A DNA stretch of 64,000 nt from CAMBRQ01 sp945870325 (GTDB lineage: Bacteria; Bacillota; Clostridia; Lachnospirales; Lachnospiraceae). Within the stretch, counting starts at the first letter, position 1; every line of letters starts with the position of its first letter. Of this stretch, positions 16,528-25,212 are shown one piece after another. The stretch covers positions 1-64,000 of the forward strand of contig NZ_JBNPMC010000010.1 of the NCBI RefSeq assembly GCF_050313795.1. Reading direction: 5' to 3'. A program made the position numbers and the translations under genes. Below the pieces are notes generated by a model that saw nothing but the letters and a program-made list of their open reading frames with translations, did not search any database and was not told where the DNA came from.

Positions 16528-16533
16528 TTTTTT
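16485..16533 (-). promoter_or_regulatory. programmed -1 ribosomal frameshift signal
   Basis: A_AAA_AAC heptamer (16527-16533, minus strand), in phase with the zero frame (GAA AAA AAC TAA). The zero-frame stop follows at once. Eight nt downstream a stem can form, CCTTAT (16513-16518) with ATAAGG (16485-16490), enclosing a GC-rich loop. Heptamer, spacing and stem match canonical -1 signals. Confidence 0.85.
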
Positions 16534-16832
16534 TCGTTCTTTAATCCCTGTATAAAGTCTGTGTACGCTCCGATAAACTGCATGATTTCGTCAAAGCTAT
16601 ATGCTTTAATGTCTTCCATTTTTACTTTGTAGCCCTGCTTGTTATTGCTGATAATCTTTGCAACACATTCGTACAGATCTTCTATCACGTCTTCTACTGC
16701 TGCTGACTTAAGCGCTACCAGCGTTTCAAAGGTCGCCTTTTCCGGCATTGCTACTAAATATGTCTTTCCGTTTTTCAGTGTGACGTTAAAATATCTTCTC
16801 TGTACTTTGTTAAAGTTAAATCCGTTTGCCAT
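16524..16832 (-). CDS. tail assembly chaperone (gpG-like)
   Basis: 102 residues (MANGFNFNKVQRRYFNVTLK...), between the major tail protein and the tape measure gene. It coats the tape measure during tail assembly together with its frameshift product. The segment RRYFNVTLKNGKTYLVAMPEK is a small beta domain, the rest helical. Gene ends directly after the A_AAA_AAC slippery site. Confidence 0.88.
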   Translation of the reverse strand: MANGFNFNKVQRRYFNVTLKNGKTYLVAMPEKATFETLVALKSAAVEDVIEDLYECVAKIISNNKQGYKVKMEDIKAYSFDEIMQFIGAYTDFIQGLKNEKN

Positions 16833-16919
16833 GTTCCCTCTCCTTTTACTGAAAAAGAGGCATAGCGTCGGTTAAAACGCTTGCCTCTTTAGTGTACGGT
16901 TAGTTATTCTCTTTTTCTT

Positions 16920-17474
16920 TTATGCGCTTATTGTTGCCGGGTCGATGATCTCTTCGTAGCAAATAAGCGTTCCCTCGTCGTCCATAGGCTGTGCCTTAAA
17001 TTCTACGTCTACCGTAGTTGCTTCGTCTTTCGCAAATGCAAAGCTAAATCCAGCCTCATTTTTCCCTACGATAGATACCCTAATATCGCCGTCCTCTTTA
17101 TCTTCATGTACAAAGTGGATGTAATACTTTTTATTGTTCTGGTTTCCTACTCCACCGATTTTAACAGTTCTTACGTTTCCGGCTGTTGTTACTCTTGCTG
17201 TGCTGCAAATCTTCTCCAGCGTTTCTCCGCACCAAGTAATTACCCCGGACTTTAAGATAGCTTCCTCTTCTGTGAGGATTGACTTAGATTTTTTTCCTAA
17301 ATCGTCTTTTGCTGTATAAAATTCTGGTGTGTATTCTACTGTAGCTCCGCCGGAAATATATCCAAGTAAGTTGTCGTCTACCTCTACTGTTTTATTTTCC
17401 GGGATTTCTGCCCCGTCCTCAAACTCTGTTACGTACAGCTTTCCACTTCCAAGTACAATACTTGTTTTATCCAT
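16920..17474 (-). CDS. major tail tube protein
   Basis: 184 residues from the ATG at 17472-17474, preceded by AAAGGAG at 9 nt. A longer reading frame starts 10 codons earlier but without a ribosome binding site, and it overlaps the upstream gene more. MDKTSIVLGSGKLYVTEF and the beta-rich remainder, ending CYEEIIDPATI, match tail tube proteins of Firmicutes siphophages. Polymerises into the tail tube. Confidence 0.87.
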   Translation of the reverse strand: MDKTSIVLGSGKLYVTEFEDGAEIPENKTVEVDDNLLGYISGGATVEYTPEFYTAKDDLGKKSKSILTEEEAILKSGVITWCGETLEKICSTARVTTAGNVRTVKIGGVGNQNNKKYYIHFVHEDKEDGDIRVSIVGKNEAGFSFAFAKDEATTVDVEFKAQPMDDEGTLICYEEIIDPATISA

Positions 17475-17829
17475 ACTTTCTTTCTCCTTTCGGTATTTTT
17501 TCAACTACCACGAAGTCGTACGCAGTTTGTACTAAGTCCTCGCTCTCTACTGGTGCTTGGTACTTATTGTACTTCACGTCGTACAATACTTCTTTTTCTA
17601 TTCGCCTCTCTATCTCTGTGTCTCCCACCTTGTCTGTGTAGAGTTCTAGTACAATTTTTCTTCGTTTAAATAGTACTACGCCGTCCCCACCGTCTCCGTT
17701 TGTTTCGTCGTCATACCATATTAAGTACGGCGGCTCTGGTAACGGCTTTTCTTTTGTTTTTATAAATTCATTCTCTGCGATCGGCAGCCCTAAAGCTTCC
17801 GCTCTTTTAATGATTTCTTCTACCCTCAT
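17467..17829 (-). CDS. tail terminator-like protein
   Basis: 120 residues (MRVEEIIKRAEALGLPIAEN...), with PPYLIWYDDET, the pattern of tail completion/terminator proteins that cap the tube at the neck. It overlaps the tail tube start by 8 nt and the gp10-like gene by 1 nt. Position in the head-tail joining cluster agrees. Confidence 0.78.
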   Translation of the reverse strand: MRVEEIIKRAEALGLPIAENEFIKTKEKPLPEPPYLIWYDDETNGDGGDGVVLFKRRKIVLELYTDKVGDTEIERRIEKEVLYDVKYNKYQAPVESEDLVQTAYDFVVVEKIPKGERKYG

Positions 17830-18242
17830 TACTTGCCTACCGCCTCTTTCACTTTTTCTTCAAGGTTTTGAATGGCTCTTTTTTCTACAGGCGCTATATG
17901 CACTCTCGGCGCTGTTCTTCGTACTTTTGACGTATGTACTACTCCTGCCCTGTCTGTATTCTTTCTTGTGTGTCCTTTTTCCAGCAAATGCGTAAGCTGA
18001 TGCTTTTTAGAGTTATATACCGTATTCTGCCTTTTGTGTCTGGTTTCATATACTTTCTTTTTCCGCCAGCCTTTTGCGTATGCTCCTGTTTTTCTCGGTG
18101 ATTCGCTTTCTAACTCTTTTACCGTTTCGTCGGCTTGTTCGTCTACGATCTCTTTCACAGCGTCCGCTACGTCTTGGTCGTATTCTGTTAAGGCTTGTGC
18201 CAACTTAGTTGCCATATTGTTAATATTAGCTATGTCTGCCAC
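17829..18242 (-). CDS. HK97 gp10-family head-tail joining protein
   Basis: 137 residues. Basic middle (RKTGAYAKGWRKKKVYETRH.. YNSKKHQLTHLLEKGH.. HIAPVEKRAI) is the typical HK97 gp10 signature. It forms part of the neck between connector and tail. Overlaps the upstream gene by 13 nt. Confidence 0.9.
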   Translation of the reverse strand: MADIANINNMATKLAQALTEYDQDVADAVKEIVDEQADETVKELESESPRKTGAYAKGWRKKKVYETRHKRQNTVYNSKKHQLTHLLEKGHTRKNTDRAGVVHTSKVRRTAPRVHIAPVEKRAIQNLEEKVKEAVGK

Positions 18243-18514
18243 CGCCTGCCGCTCCTTTCTTCTGTGTATAACTCTATTTTATCGTCTGGTCTTGGGTATG
18301 TCCTGTATACGGTAAGCCTCATTCCGTTGTATACTATGTCCGTCTGTCCGTCATACTCAAAGTTCCATATTTCAAACTTATACGCTGGTTTAATGTCTTT
18401 CTGTCCTGCTGCCACGTATTCGCTCTGCGTAATACTGTACACTTCTGCAAATACCTGTTTTTCCTCTGTTTCTTTCTCGTTAATAGGTTCTATCAGCGTT
18501 ATTTCCCCGTACAT
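18230..18514 (-). CDS. head closure / head-tail adaptor protein
   Basis: 94 residues (MYGEITLIEPINEKETEEKQ...), small beta-barrel pattern with YDGQTDIVYNGMRLTVYRTY, as in SPP1 gp16-like head completion proteins. Order (connector, closure, gp10-like, terminator, tube) supports the call. Confidence 0.82.
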   Translation of the reverse strand: MYGEITLIEPINEKETEEKQVFAEVYSITQSEYVAAGQKDIKPAYKFEIWNFEYDGQTDIVYNGMRLTVYRTYPRPDDKIELYTEERSGRRWQT

Positions 18515-18527
18515 ACTGCGCGCTCCT

Positions 18528-19037
18528 TTACTTGTAAATCTGCAAGATTTCCGGCGCTGCGTAGCCTTGTGGTGGCTCTTCTTTTTCCGCTGCTACACCT
18601 ATATATTGTTTATACTGCTGCTTGTCCAGCAATTCTACCACGCGCATAATAGCTCCTGCTTTCGTTATGCTTTTATCTTCGTTCTCTGGCTCCGGGTAAA
18701 TTGTCCCCGTTACTATAACCTGTTTTCCTACTGCAAAATCTTCGTCTGTAATTGGTTCGTTATAATCTCCTGCCAAAGCAAGCGACATTTTTAGCATATC
18801 GTAGCTTTTTTGGTACTGCTCCGCCTTATCCATATATCCGAACTGACTTTTTACGTATAGTACAGCCGCCCGTATAACCAGTGGGTCTTCCTCGCTTATC
18901 CTGTGTACGCCTACCAGCCGCAAATCTTCCTTAAAAGCTTCCAGTATATCTTTTATTTCTCCTACGATAGCCTCGTTATTGCTTGATATTCTTAAAGCTG
19001 CTTTTGCCCTATCTACGAGCTTATTTCCTACTGCCAT
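18528..19037 (-). CDS. head-tail connector protein (gp6/gp15-like)
   Basis: 169 residues. Helical N-terminal part (LVDRAKAALRISSNNEAIVG.. EDPLVIRAAVLYVKSQFGY) matches the gp6-like adaptor family that binds the portal. A C-terminal extension (about 100-169) is less typical and of unknown role. Confidence 0.82.
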   Translation of the reverse strand: MAVGNKLVDRAKAALRISSNNEAIVGEIKDILEAFKEDLRLVGVHRISEEDPLVIRAAVLYVKSQFGYMDKAEQYQKSYDMLKMSLALAGDYNEPITDEDFAVGKQVIVTGTIYPEPENEDKSITKAGAIMRVVELLDKQQYKQYIGVAAEKEEPPQGYAAPEILQIYK

Positions 19038-19052
19038 ACGTAGCCTCTTTTC

Positions 19053-19436
19053 TTAAATAAGTTCTACAAGTTCTTTTTTAATCAGCTCTTCTGCGCGTTT
19101 CTCTGCTACGTTCCACTCTTCGCCTACTTCTCTGATTGTACTTGTTTCTAAATCATGGAACCTTACGCGGCATCTTACGCCTACTTTCCCGGCTGCCTCT
19201 TCTTCTGCCTTTTTCGCTTCTCTTTTTGCTTCCTCTTCCGCTTCTGCTGCCCTAATTTCTCTGATCTCTTCCGGGGTAAGTTCTGACTCTTCCGGCACTT
19301 CTACTTCTACTTCGCAGATTCTTGCCACGATCTCCTTAACGGTTCCCTCTGCGCTTACGCCCATTTTGTTTGCTAAGTCCATGACTTCTGCTTTTTTCCA
19401 GTTACTAAACTGGCTCTCTGCTAATTTACCTTTCAT
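19053..19436 (-). CDS. Rho-N/SAP-like phage protein
   Basis: 127 residues. N-terminal 45 residues (FSNWKKAEVMDLANKMGVSA..TVKEIVARI) form a LEM/SAP/Rho-N-like helix-extended-helix, followed by a highly charged Glu/Lys/Ala helix and a beta tail. Genes with such domains commonly lie between capsid and connector in HK97-like phages; role not known. A mobile element sits 15 bp before its ribosome binding site and start. Confidence 0.72.
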   Translation of the reverse strand: MKGKLAESQFSNWKKAEVMDLANKMGVSAEGTVKEIVARICEVEVEVPEESELTPEEIREIRAAEAEEEAKREAKKAEEEAAGKVGVRCRVRFHDLETSTIREVGEEWNVAEKRAEELIKKELVELI

Positions 19437-19459
19437 ATTCTGCCTCTCTTTCTGTAGGC

Positions 19460-19983
19460 GGTACTGTAAAGTTTTACAGTCCTATTTTTCTTTAAAACCT
19501 TATATTTTCAAGGACTTCACCACTTTTTGCATATAAAAAAGCAATGACCCCCTTTTTCGTGTATAATGTAGGCTACCAAACTCAACAAAATACGAAAGGT
19601 AAATCATTGCTATGGATAACATTATACTCTATTTACTTAACATCATTCAAGAACAATATCAGCAAATCTGCTGGCTTATTCTCTTTATCTGCAGATATAT
19701 TCCTTTGAAACAATGGGCTCATGATGAAATCCACAGTCCTAAGTACCAGAAATTCCTCACTGATAAGCTTCCTGTCATCAAACCCTTCATCAAACAAGAC
19801 TGGAGACTCTGGAACGAATACTACCTGCTCCGTTATGGCAAAGCCGTGAAACCGATAAAAGCTCAAAAAGGTGTGCCGTCAAGGGTGGCGTACACTGCCG
19901 AAAACTAACATATCTGCAATTTTCAAGGTTCCAATGGAGCCATTTTTTCAGCTCCAATTTTTCATAGGCTACTTTACACTACC
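19460..19983. mobile_element. 524-bp non-autonomous insertion element with 8-bp target duplication
   Basis: Ends are inverted: GGTACTGTAAAGT at 19460-19472 against GGTAGTGTAAAGT (reverse strand, 19971-19983), 12 of 13 identical. The flanks carry CTGTAGGC on both sides (19452-19459 and 19984-19991), a perfect 8-bp direct repeat. It contains one plus-strand ORF that looks like a transposase N-terminus, followed by a hairpin with T-run (TGGAGC 19935-19940 / GCTCCA 19951-19956). Inserted between capsid and Rho-N-like genes, against their transcription. Eight-bp duplications with GG-ended repeats occur in several IS families; I do not assign one. Confidence 0.82.
19612..19908 (+). pseudogene. truncated transposase N-terminal fragment
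   Basis: 98 codons on the plus strand, the only rightward gene in the late region. It starts MDNIILYLLNIIQEQYQQIC with a hydrophobic segment, then KQWAHDEIHSPKYQKFLTDK and WRLWNEYYLLRYGKAVKPIK. This resembles the N-terminus of long Clostridia DDE transposases, in which a Cys-rich zinc region would follow. Here that part is missing and the frame ends after VPSRVAYTAEN. A -10-like TATAAT lies at 19570-19575. Most likely a remnant carried by the mini-element. Confidence 0.65.
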
Positions 19984-20022
19984 CTGTAGGCAGCCAGTGT
20001 TATACACCAGCTGCCATACCAA

Positions 20023-21252
20023 TTAACCACTTACTAATTTTTTCAGTACTACAAGGCTGTTTTTATCTACTACTTTTCCGTCTGCCAGCATAATGCCCTT
20101 TGTTACCATGTCGTCTGTATCGTTGTCCTCATACTTCTTAACGCCCATAGCGTAATTAGTGTTAAGCACATAATCTTTGAAGTTGAAAAGGAACGCAAAT
20201 ACTTTTCCTGTTGTCTGCGCCGCAAAACTTGGCAAGTAATCGCACACTACTACAGGTCTTCCAAGTAGCGTATACTCTGGTTTTCCGGCAATTCCGTAAT
20301 TAACTCTACCAATCGGCTGTCCGTTGGTATCTGTGAGTCCATAGTAGCCCATGAATGTTTTTTTACTCATGCACCACTGCGCCCCTTTTTCGTATGCAAT
20401 CGGCAACGCTGCTTCTGCTGCAATCAAATCAGCGTACGCCTGCGCTTTTACATCAATAGCCTGATCTGTTACCGGGGTTTCTGTAATAATACCTTTTGGC
20501 TGTCCTGTGCCGCTTCCAGAAATAATAGCCTGCTCCAGTGCTTTTGTCATTGCCTCTACAATGTTGTTAATAATCAAGCTTTCAAAGGCTGGCATTGCCA
20601 TAGTATCTACTTCCAAAGATACCGCCACTGCGCAGCGCAGTTTGTGGTATGCAAAAGTAATCATACCGTCTTTTTTTGCGTCGTGTTTCTGCTTATCGCT
20701 TCCTGCTCCCTCTGCTACCCATGTTGCCGTTGGCTTTACAGTAGATACCGGGATAGATACGCCGCCCTTGTATGCAGTTCTTGTTACAAGGGCTAAAATC
20801 ATTCCTGTACTTTCAAGCTTCTGTACGATCTGATTAAGTACGTTTGTCGGGATAACTGCCCCTACGTCTGTTGTTTTGCTTACTGCGTTTGCTCTGTATT
20901 CTGCTGGAATCTCTGCGCCTCTAATAACATAATTCATAAAAGCACGTCTGTACTCCATTGTTGCGTATTTGTCTTCCGGCTCCTGCTCTCCTGCGCCGTC
21001 TGCTCCCTCAAAGCTTCTAACCACTCTTGCTGGTGTCGGGTTTCCGTTCTGATCTACAACCGCCCCTCTTGTCGCCAGCTGGTTAAGTAAATTTGTTCTT
21101 CTTTCCTGCTGCTCAATTAAGGCGGTTCTTTCTTCCTGCAAGTTGTTTACTTCTGTTTCCAGTGCTGTAAGTCTCTCCGCTGTAATGTCCGGCGTATTTA
21201 ATTCTGTTCTAATTTCTGCAAGTCTCTGCTCAATTTCCTGTAATCTTCCCAT
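20023..21252 (-). CDS. major capsid protein, HK97 family
   Basis: 409 residues. N-terminal coiled coil (about 1-60, LQEIEQRLAEIRTELN..) is the delta/scaffold domain removed by the prohead protease. The mature part starts around residue 100, with typical HK97-fold segments (GAVIPTNVLNQIVQKL, SGSGTGQPKGIITE, ..GRPVVVCDYLP..). Directly follows the protease and portal genes. Confidence 0.95.
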   Translation of the reverse strand: MGRLQEIEQRLAEIRTELNTPDITAERLTALETEVNNLQEERTALIEQQERRTNLLNQLATRGAVVDQNGNPTPARVVRSFEGADGAGEQEPEDKYATMEYRRAFMNYVIRGAEIPAEYRANAVSKTTDVGAVIPTNVLNQIVQKLESTGMILALVTRTAYKGGVSIPVSTVKPTATWVAEGAGSDKQKHDAKKDGMITFAYHKLRCAVAVSLEVDTMAMPAFESLIINNIVEAMTKALEQAIISGSGTGQPKGIITETPVTDQAIDVKAQAYADLIAAEAALPIAYEKGAQWCMSKKTFMGYYGLTDTNGQPIGRVNYGIAGKPEYTLLGRPVVVCDYLPSFAAQTTGKVFAFLFNFKDYVLNTNYAMGVKKYEDNDTDDMVTKGIMLADGKVVDKNSLVVLKKLVSG

Positions 21253-21269
21253 TATTTTTCTCCTTTACT

Positions 21270-21866
21270 TTATAAATTCGCTTTAATCCGTAGTGCAATT
21301 TTTCTGCGCTCCAGCTGCTCCAGCTGTTCTGCTTCCCGTCTCCCGGTCGCAAAATTTCGCGCTGCTATGCTTGTGTCGTCATTTGCGGGTATGCTTACCG
21401 CTGACACATCATATACTTTTTTAATCTTTAGTATTGTGCGGGTTCTGGTCGCTTTGTCGTAGCGCTCCTCTTCGACTGTAAACGCCCATGACATTTTATT
21501 TATCATTCCCGCCTCTATATCTTGGTACAGTCCCCTAGCTAAATCTGTTTTGCTAAGGTCTGCCGCAATCAATAGCCCTTTATGATCTGGTATTAACTGT
21601 AGTGTTTTATTACTATTTCTAGCAAATACCCTGCCTTGGTGATCGTATTGCATTATAACGTCGCTCATGTCCGCGCCGTCTAACGCGTTCCTGTCTATAA
21701 CTTCGTAATATTTCGTCCCGTCTTCAAACTCATAAAGCACGTATGGGTCATTGAACGTAGTAGCATAACCCTCTACGTAACATTCGCTGTCTATTCTTTT
21801 TCCTGCTGCCTGCGCCGTAAGCGGCGCTGCTAGTTGTCTGTATTCCCTTGTTTTAACTACTGGCAT
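21270..21866 (-). CDS. HK97-family prohead protease
   Basis: 198 residues. The catalytic His is in IMQYDHQGRVFAR and the Ser in MINKMSWAFTVEEE, spaced as in the herpesvirus-assemblin-like U35 protease family. VSAVSIPANDDT is the conserved ending. It matures the capsid after assembly. Confidence 0.93.
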   Translation of the reverse strand: MPVVKTREYRQLAAPLTAQAAGKRIDSECYVEGYATTFNDPYVLYEFEDGTKYYEVIDRNALDGADMSDVIMQYDHQGRVFARNSNKTLQLIPDHKGLLIAADLSKTDLARGLYQDIEAGMINKMSWAFTVEEERYDKATRTRTILKIKKVYDVSAVSIPANDDTSIAARNFATGRREAEQLEQLERRKIALRIKANL

Positions 21867-21880
21867 TTGTGCACCCCTTT

Positions 21881-23098
21881 CTATTCTTCCGGCGTCGGTT
21901 CTACAGGCTCTTCCGGCTCTTTAGGTTCTTCTGGTTCCTTATAGTCTTCTGGCTCGTCCAGTTTACCCACTTCTGTATACTCTTTTCTTATGTAGTACTT
22001 ATCTCCGCCCTCTACGTGTGGCATATTCCATATATCCATAACTCCATTACGGTTTATAAGTCCTCTATCAAACAGCTGTGTGCTTACCTGTAATTTTGTT
22101 GTGTTACTTGCATACTGCAATCTGTTTGCACTAAATGTTATCATGTTCCCATGTGTAAGCTCTCTCGGCGTGTATGTCATGTTTGACATTGCAAGTGATA
22201 ATTGCAGGGCAAATGGTTCTATTTTCCCCTCGTAATAAGCGTTCCATTTATTCTCGTCGAACTTATTTTGCAAAATATCCATGTTTGTACCAAAGTGTGT
22301 ACATACATTTTCTTGTATTTGCTGCATCTGTAAAGCGTTCGGCGTATATGCTTTGCTTTCTACCTGTTTTAAGTCGGTAAATTTATTATCGTAAATAATC
22401 ATGCCGCTTTTGTTCTCGGCGCTTAAGTTTTCTTCTGTGAACCTCTGCCGCTCTTTTTGTATGTCTTCCGGCTTTAGCATATTTGCTATTTTTGCGATAA
22501 ATCTTATATTTGCAGAGTTCTTTACCGCGTTAATAATACCCTCGTTTGTTGTCTGTATGAGCTGCATAGTCGGCTTCATTGTGTCGTTACTCTCTCCAAA
22601 GAGGTCGTCTTTGTACTGATGCGTCGTAAGCACGCCTACACGTTCAAACTCTATACAGGCTTTTTCTCCGTTTGCAAATGTATAACGTAAATATAGTTCG
22701 CCATGCCATTCTATAAGCTCGCAGTGTTGCGGAAGTAACGGGTAATACCCTGCCAATTCTCCTGCGGCGTCCTCAATCGGTATAATAAATGCTGTATGTT
22801 CACACTCTAATATTGTCGCTACTCTCGCTATAAATTTTGATGTGTCCATAAAGCTATTGGGCTTAAATTGCAGTATTTTTTCCAGCCTTTTCTTGGCTGT
22901 CCCTGTTACTTCCGGCTTTAATTTACTGCAATGCGTTGCAAAGCTGTTAATAGCTGTTCGTGTTAAGTCCATTTCATAAACGCCGCCAGAATATGACGTA
23001 AATACCGGGCTATAGCCGTCAAGCATTTTAAAATATTCGCCTATGATCTGCTCATTTTTCTTTTTAAAAACATAATCCAAAAGCCCCGTAATGCTCAC
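21881..23098 (-). CDS. portal protein, HK97 family
   Basis: 405 residues. Typical segments: VYEMDLTRTAINSFATHCSK, FIARVATILECEHTAFIIP, and the C-terminal ..IEPFALQLSLAMSN.. Pro/Glu-rich tail (EPEEPKEPEEPVEPTPEE). Forms the dodecameric DNA gate at one capsid vertex. Starts 6 nt after the terminase stop. Confidence 0.93.
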   Translation of the reverse strand: MSITGLLDYVFKKKNEQIIGEYFKMLDGYSPVFTSYSGGVYEMDLTRTAINSFATHCSKLKPEVTGTAKKRLEKILQFKPNSFMDTSKFIARVATILECEHTAFIIPIEDAAGELAGYYPLLPQHCELIEWHGELYLRYTFANGEKACIEFERVGVLTTHQYKDDLFGESNDTMKPTMQLIQTTNEGIINAVKNSANIRFIAKIANMLKPEDIQKERQRFTEENLSAENKSGMIIYDNKFTDLKQVESKAYTPNALQMQQIQENVCTHFGTNMDILQNKFDENKWNAYYEGKIEPFALQLSLAMSNMTYTPRELTHGNMITFSANRLQYASNTTKLQVSTQLFDRGLINRNGVMDIWNMPHVEGGDKYYIRKEYTEVGKLDEPEDYKEPEEPKEPEEPVEPTPEE

Positions 23099-23104
23099 CC
23101 CTTT

Positions 23105-24760
23105 CTATGCTGCGTTTCTCAATAATTCGCCTAATTCTGCATTGTATTTTTGTCTTACGGTCATTGCATCTATTACAGATACAAAGCCGTCTATATGCGC
23201 TCTCTGCTCTATTTTTATCGGTCTAAACTTCCTTGTTTCCATGTTGTGTTTAAGGGCAACGTTAAGGAAGTGAGACTTAAGCAGATTGTTGCTTGCTATT
23301 TTAAAGTTTCCGTCCTGTATAATTCCCTCAAACTCTCGTATAATAGGTGTAAGATTTTCCCCTTGGTATACGTCGTCTACGTGGAAGCCGTACTGTTTTA
23401 AATCATCAATGAGATATTGCGCGCTATACCTGTCGTAACCGATCTGTAGCGTACGTATTCCGTATACTTCCAATAGTTCAACGTACCAGTTAAACACGTC
23501 TTTGTAGTCTACGTAATTATCCCCGGAAAGCGTTATTATTCCTTTTTTCACGAAAATATCGTAAGGCACTCCGTCCGAAGCTTGTAACTTCTCCAATTTA
23601 TTGCGCGGCATAAAGAATTGAGCAAACGCATATAACTTTCCGTCTTTTTCAATTATCACGCTAGCTGCTGTTAAGTCTGTTGTCTGGCTTAAGTCAATTC
23701 CGCCTACCGCGTAGCAGTCTCTAAAGTCTTCCAATGTTTTTTCTACTCCCGCATTTTCTACGGTCGCATATTCCAGCCACGCTACAGAACTGTTCTGCTT
23801 TATGTTGCAATATTTTGTTAAAAATTCTGCCTTTTTGCTTGGGCTTGCCTCTGCTATCGCTATTTCGTCTAAGAAAAAGCTTTCTTTAACACTAACTCCC
23901 ATGTTCGGGTTAGCTTTCTTTAGCTCGTTTATGTCATTCCATTTTTCTATATCGTCTATGATATACAGGAATGGTAAAAGCCTGCGCTCTTTGCTGTTGC
24001 CTTTTAGGAAACTTGTTGCTCTCTTCATAAGTTCGTCGTATATACTGTCGTTGATATATCCGGCAGTGCTTATACTTAAAATCATTGGCTGCAATCTTGC
24101 TCCTAAAGCCGACTTCATAACCTCATACTGCTTTAATCCACCGTCCCCGCTCCATGCTGCCAATTCATCACATACTACAAGTTGCGGGTTAAATCCGTCT
24201 GACTTCTTCGCATTAAACGCAATCGGCTTAATTACTGTATTTGTCTCTTCAAGGTATATATCGCTACGTCTCTTTTTGGTAAGCTCGCTTAGTTCCTCTT
24301 CTGCTTGAACCATTTTATAAAATCCGTCATATACAAGCGCTGCTTGGTCTAATTTTGGTGCTAAGCAATATATCTCTTGTCCGTATTCCGGCTCCAGATA
24401 TGCCATGTATGCTATAATCGCACTCGCAAAAAGAGACTTACCGTTTTTTCTGCCAATAACTATAAAAATTTCGCGAAAAATCCTAATATTTTCTGCGTCA
24501 ACTATGCCAAACATGCAGCAAATTATAGCTTTTTGCCATAGTTCCATCTTTAATAAATCGTTTCTTCCTTTGCTGTGGTGGCAGAAATTTTCTATAAACT
24601 TTATAGCTTTATTTGCTTTTTTTGCATTGTAGAAAAACTCTTGTTTTTCGAGTCCGTCTACGATTATTTTGTATATTGCAATAATCCAAAGTCCCGCTAT
24701 GATCTCGCCGCTTTTTATCTTAGCGTAGTACTCGTAAATATAATTTTTATACGGTATCGT
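23105..24760 (-). CDS. terminase large subunit, with apparent non-ATG (ACG) start
   Basis: ATPase motifs: Walker A GRKNGKS and Walker B VVCDELAAW. The nuclease starts at VGGIDLSQTTDLTAAS. The first Met (24545-24547) would leave out family-like N-terminal sequence. The frame is open upstream to the in-frame TAA of the small terminase and encodes YEYYAKIKSGEIIAG and NKAIKFIENFCHHSKGRND, both family-like. No ATG, GTG, TTG or CTG occurs there. ACG at 24758-24760 sits 6 nt after GGGAAGAG and is one base from ATG; starting there gives 551 residues, normal for the family. It may use ACG or another rare start, or a mutation or sequencing error has hit the start. Confidence 0.88.
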   Translation of the reverse strand, partial: TIPYKNYIYEYYAKIKSGEIIAGLWIIAIYKIIVDGLEKQEFFYNAKKANKAIKFIENFCHHSKGRNDLLKMELWQKAIICCMFGIVDAENIRIFREIFIVIGRKNGKSLFASAIIAYMAYLEPEYGQEIYCLAPKLDQAALVYDGFYKMVQAEEELSELTKKRRSDIYLEETNTVIKPIAFNAKKSDGFNPQLVVCDELAAWSGDGGLKQYEVMKSALGARLQPMILSISTAGYINDSIYDELMKRATSFLKGNSKERRLLPFLYIIDDIEKWNDINELKKANPNMGVSVKESFFLDEIAIAEASPSKKAEFLTKYCNIKQNSSVAWLEYATVENAGVEKTLEDFRDCYAVGGIDLSQTTDLTAASVIIEKDGKLYAFAQFFMPRNKLEKLQASDGVPYDIFVKKGIITLSGDNYVDYKDVFNWYVELLEVYGIRTLQIGYDRYSAQYLIDDLKQYGFHVDDVYQGENLTPIIREFEGIIQDGNFKIASNNLLKSHFLNVALKHNMETRKFRPIKIEQRAHIDGFVSVIDAMTVRQKYNAELGELLRNAA

Positions 24761-24763
24761 AGC

Positions 24764-25117
24764 TTACTCTTCCCGCAGCGCTTCCAGCTTCGATTTCTTC
24801 CGCTTCTGCGCTGGTACAAGTTCCACTAACTGCTTAATTATCGCGGCGTAGTTCTTGCTTAGTGCTATGTACGTGTCTGCTTCTGGGCTTCGCTTTGTGC
24901 CGAACTGATTCGCACCGTTTTGGTATTCACTTGTCCAGCCGTTATCTTCCAGAAATGCTTCCAGTTCGTCTAGTTCGATAGACATAAAAGCCGCCTTTTC
25001 GATCAGTGGAGTAACAAGTTTTTTCTTGCCGTCCTCTAACTCTTTAAAAATTCCTTTAAGTCGGCGTTTCTCTTTTTCTATCCTCTCTTCTTTCGTGTAT
25101 TCTTTCTTAGTTGCCAT
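24764..25117 (-). CDS. terminase small subunit, P27 family
   Basis: 117 residues from the ATG at 25115-25117, preceded by GGAAAGGG at 7 nt; a Met 9 codons earlier lacks such a site. Helical protein with ERIEKEKRRLKGIFKELEDG, AFMSIELDELEAFLEDNGWT and YIALSKNYAAIIKQLVELVP, the P27-like pattern. Recognises the packaging site and loads the large subunit. Confidence 0.88.
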   Translation of the reverse strand: MATKKEYTKEERIEKEKRRLKGIFKELEDGKKKLVTPLIEKAAFMSIELDELEAFLEDNGWTSEYQNGANQFGTKRSPEADTYIALSKNYAAIIKQLVELVPAQKRKKSKLEALREE

Positions 25118-25212
25118 ATCTACACCCTTTCCAATACACCCCACCCCCTCTACACCACGTATACGCGCGCCCGCAGAGTAAAATTAGAGTTTGCACTCGG
25201 TGTAGTCGGGCT

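Noticed and set aside
25145..25212. cos site in the GC-rich gap between HNH and terS
   Set aside because: Position is suitable, but no inverted or repeated cos elements can be recognised; left as a remark only.
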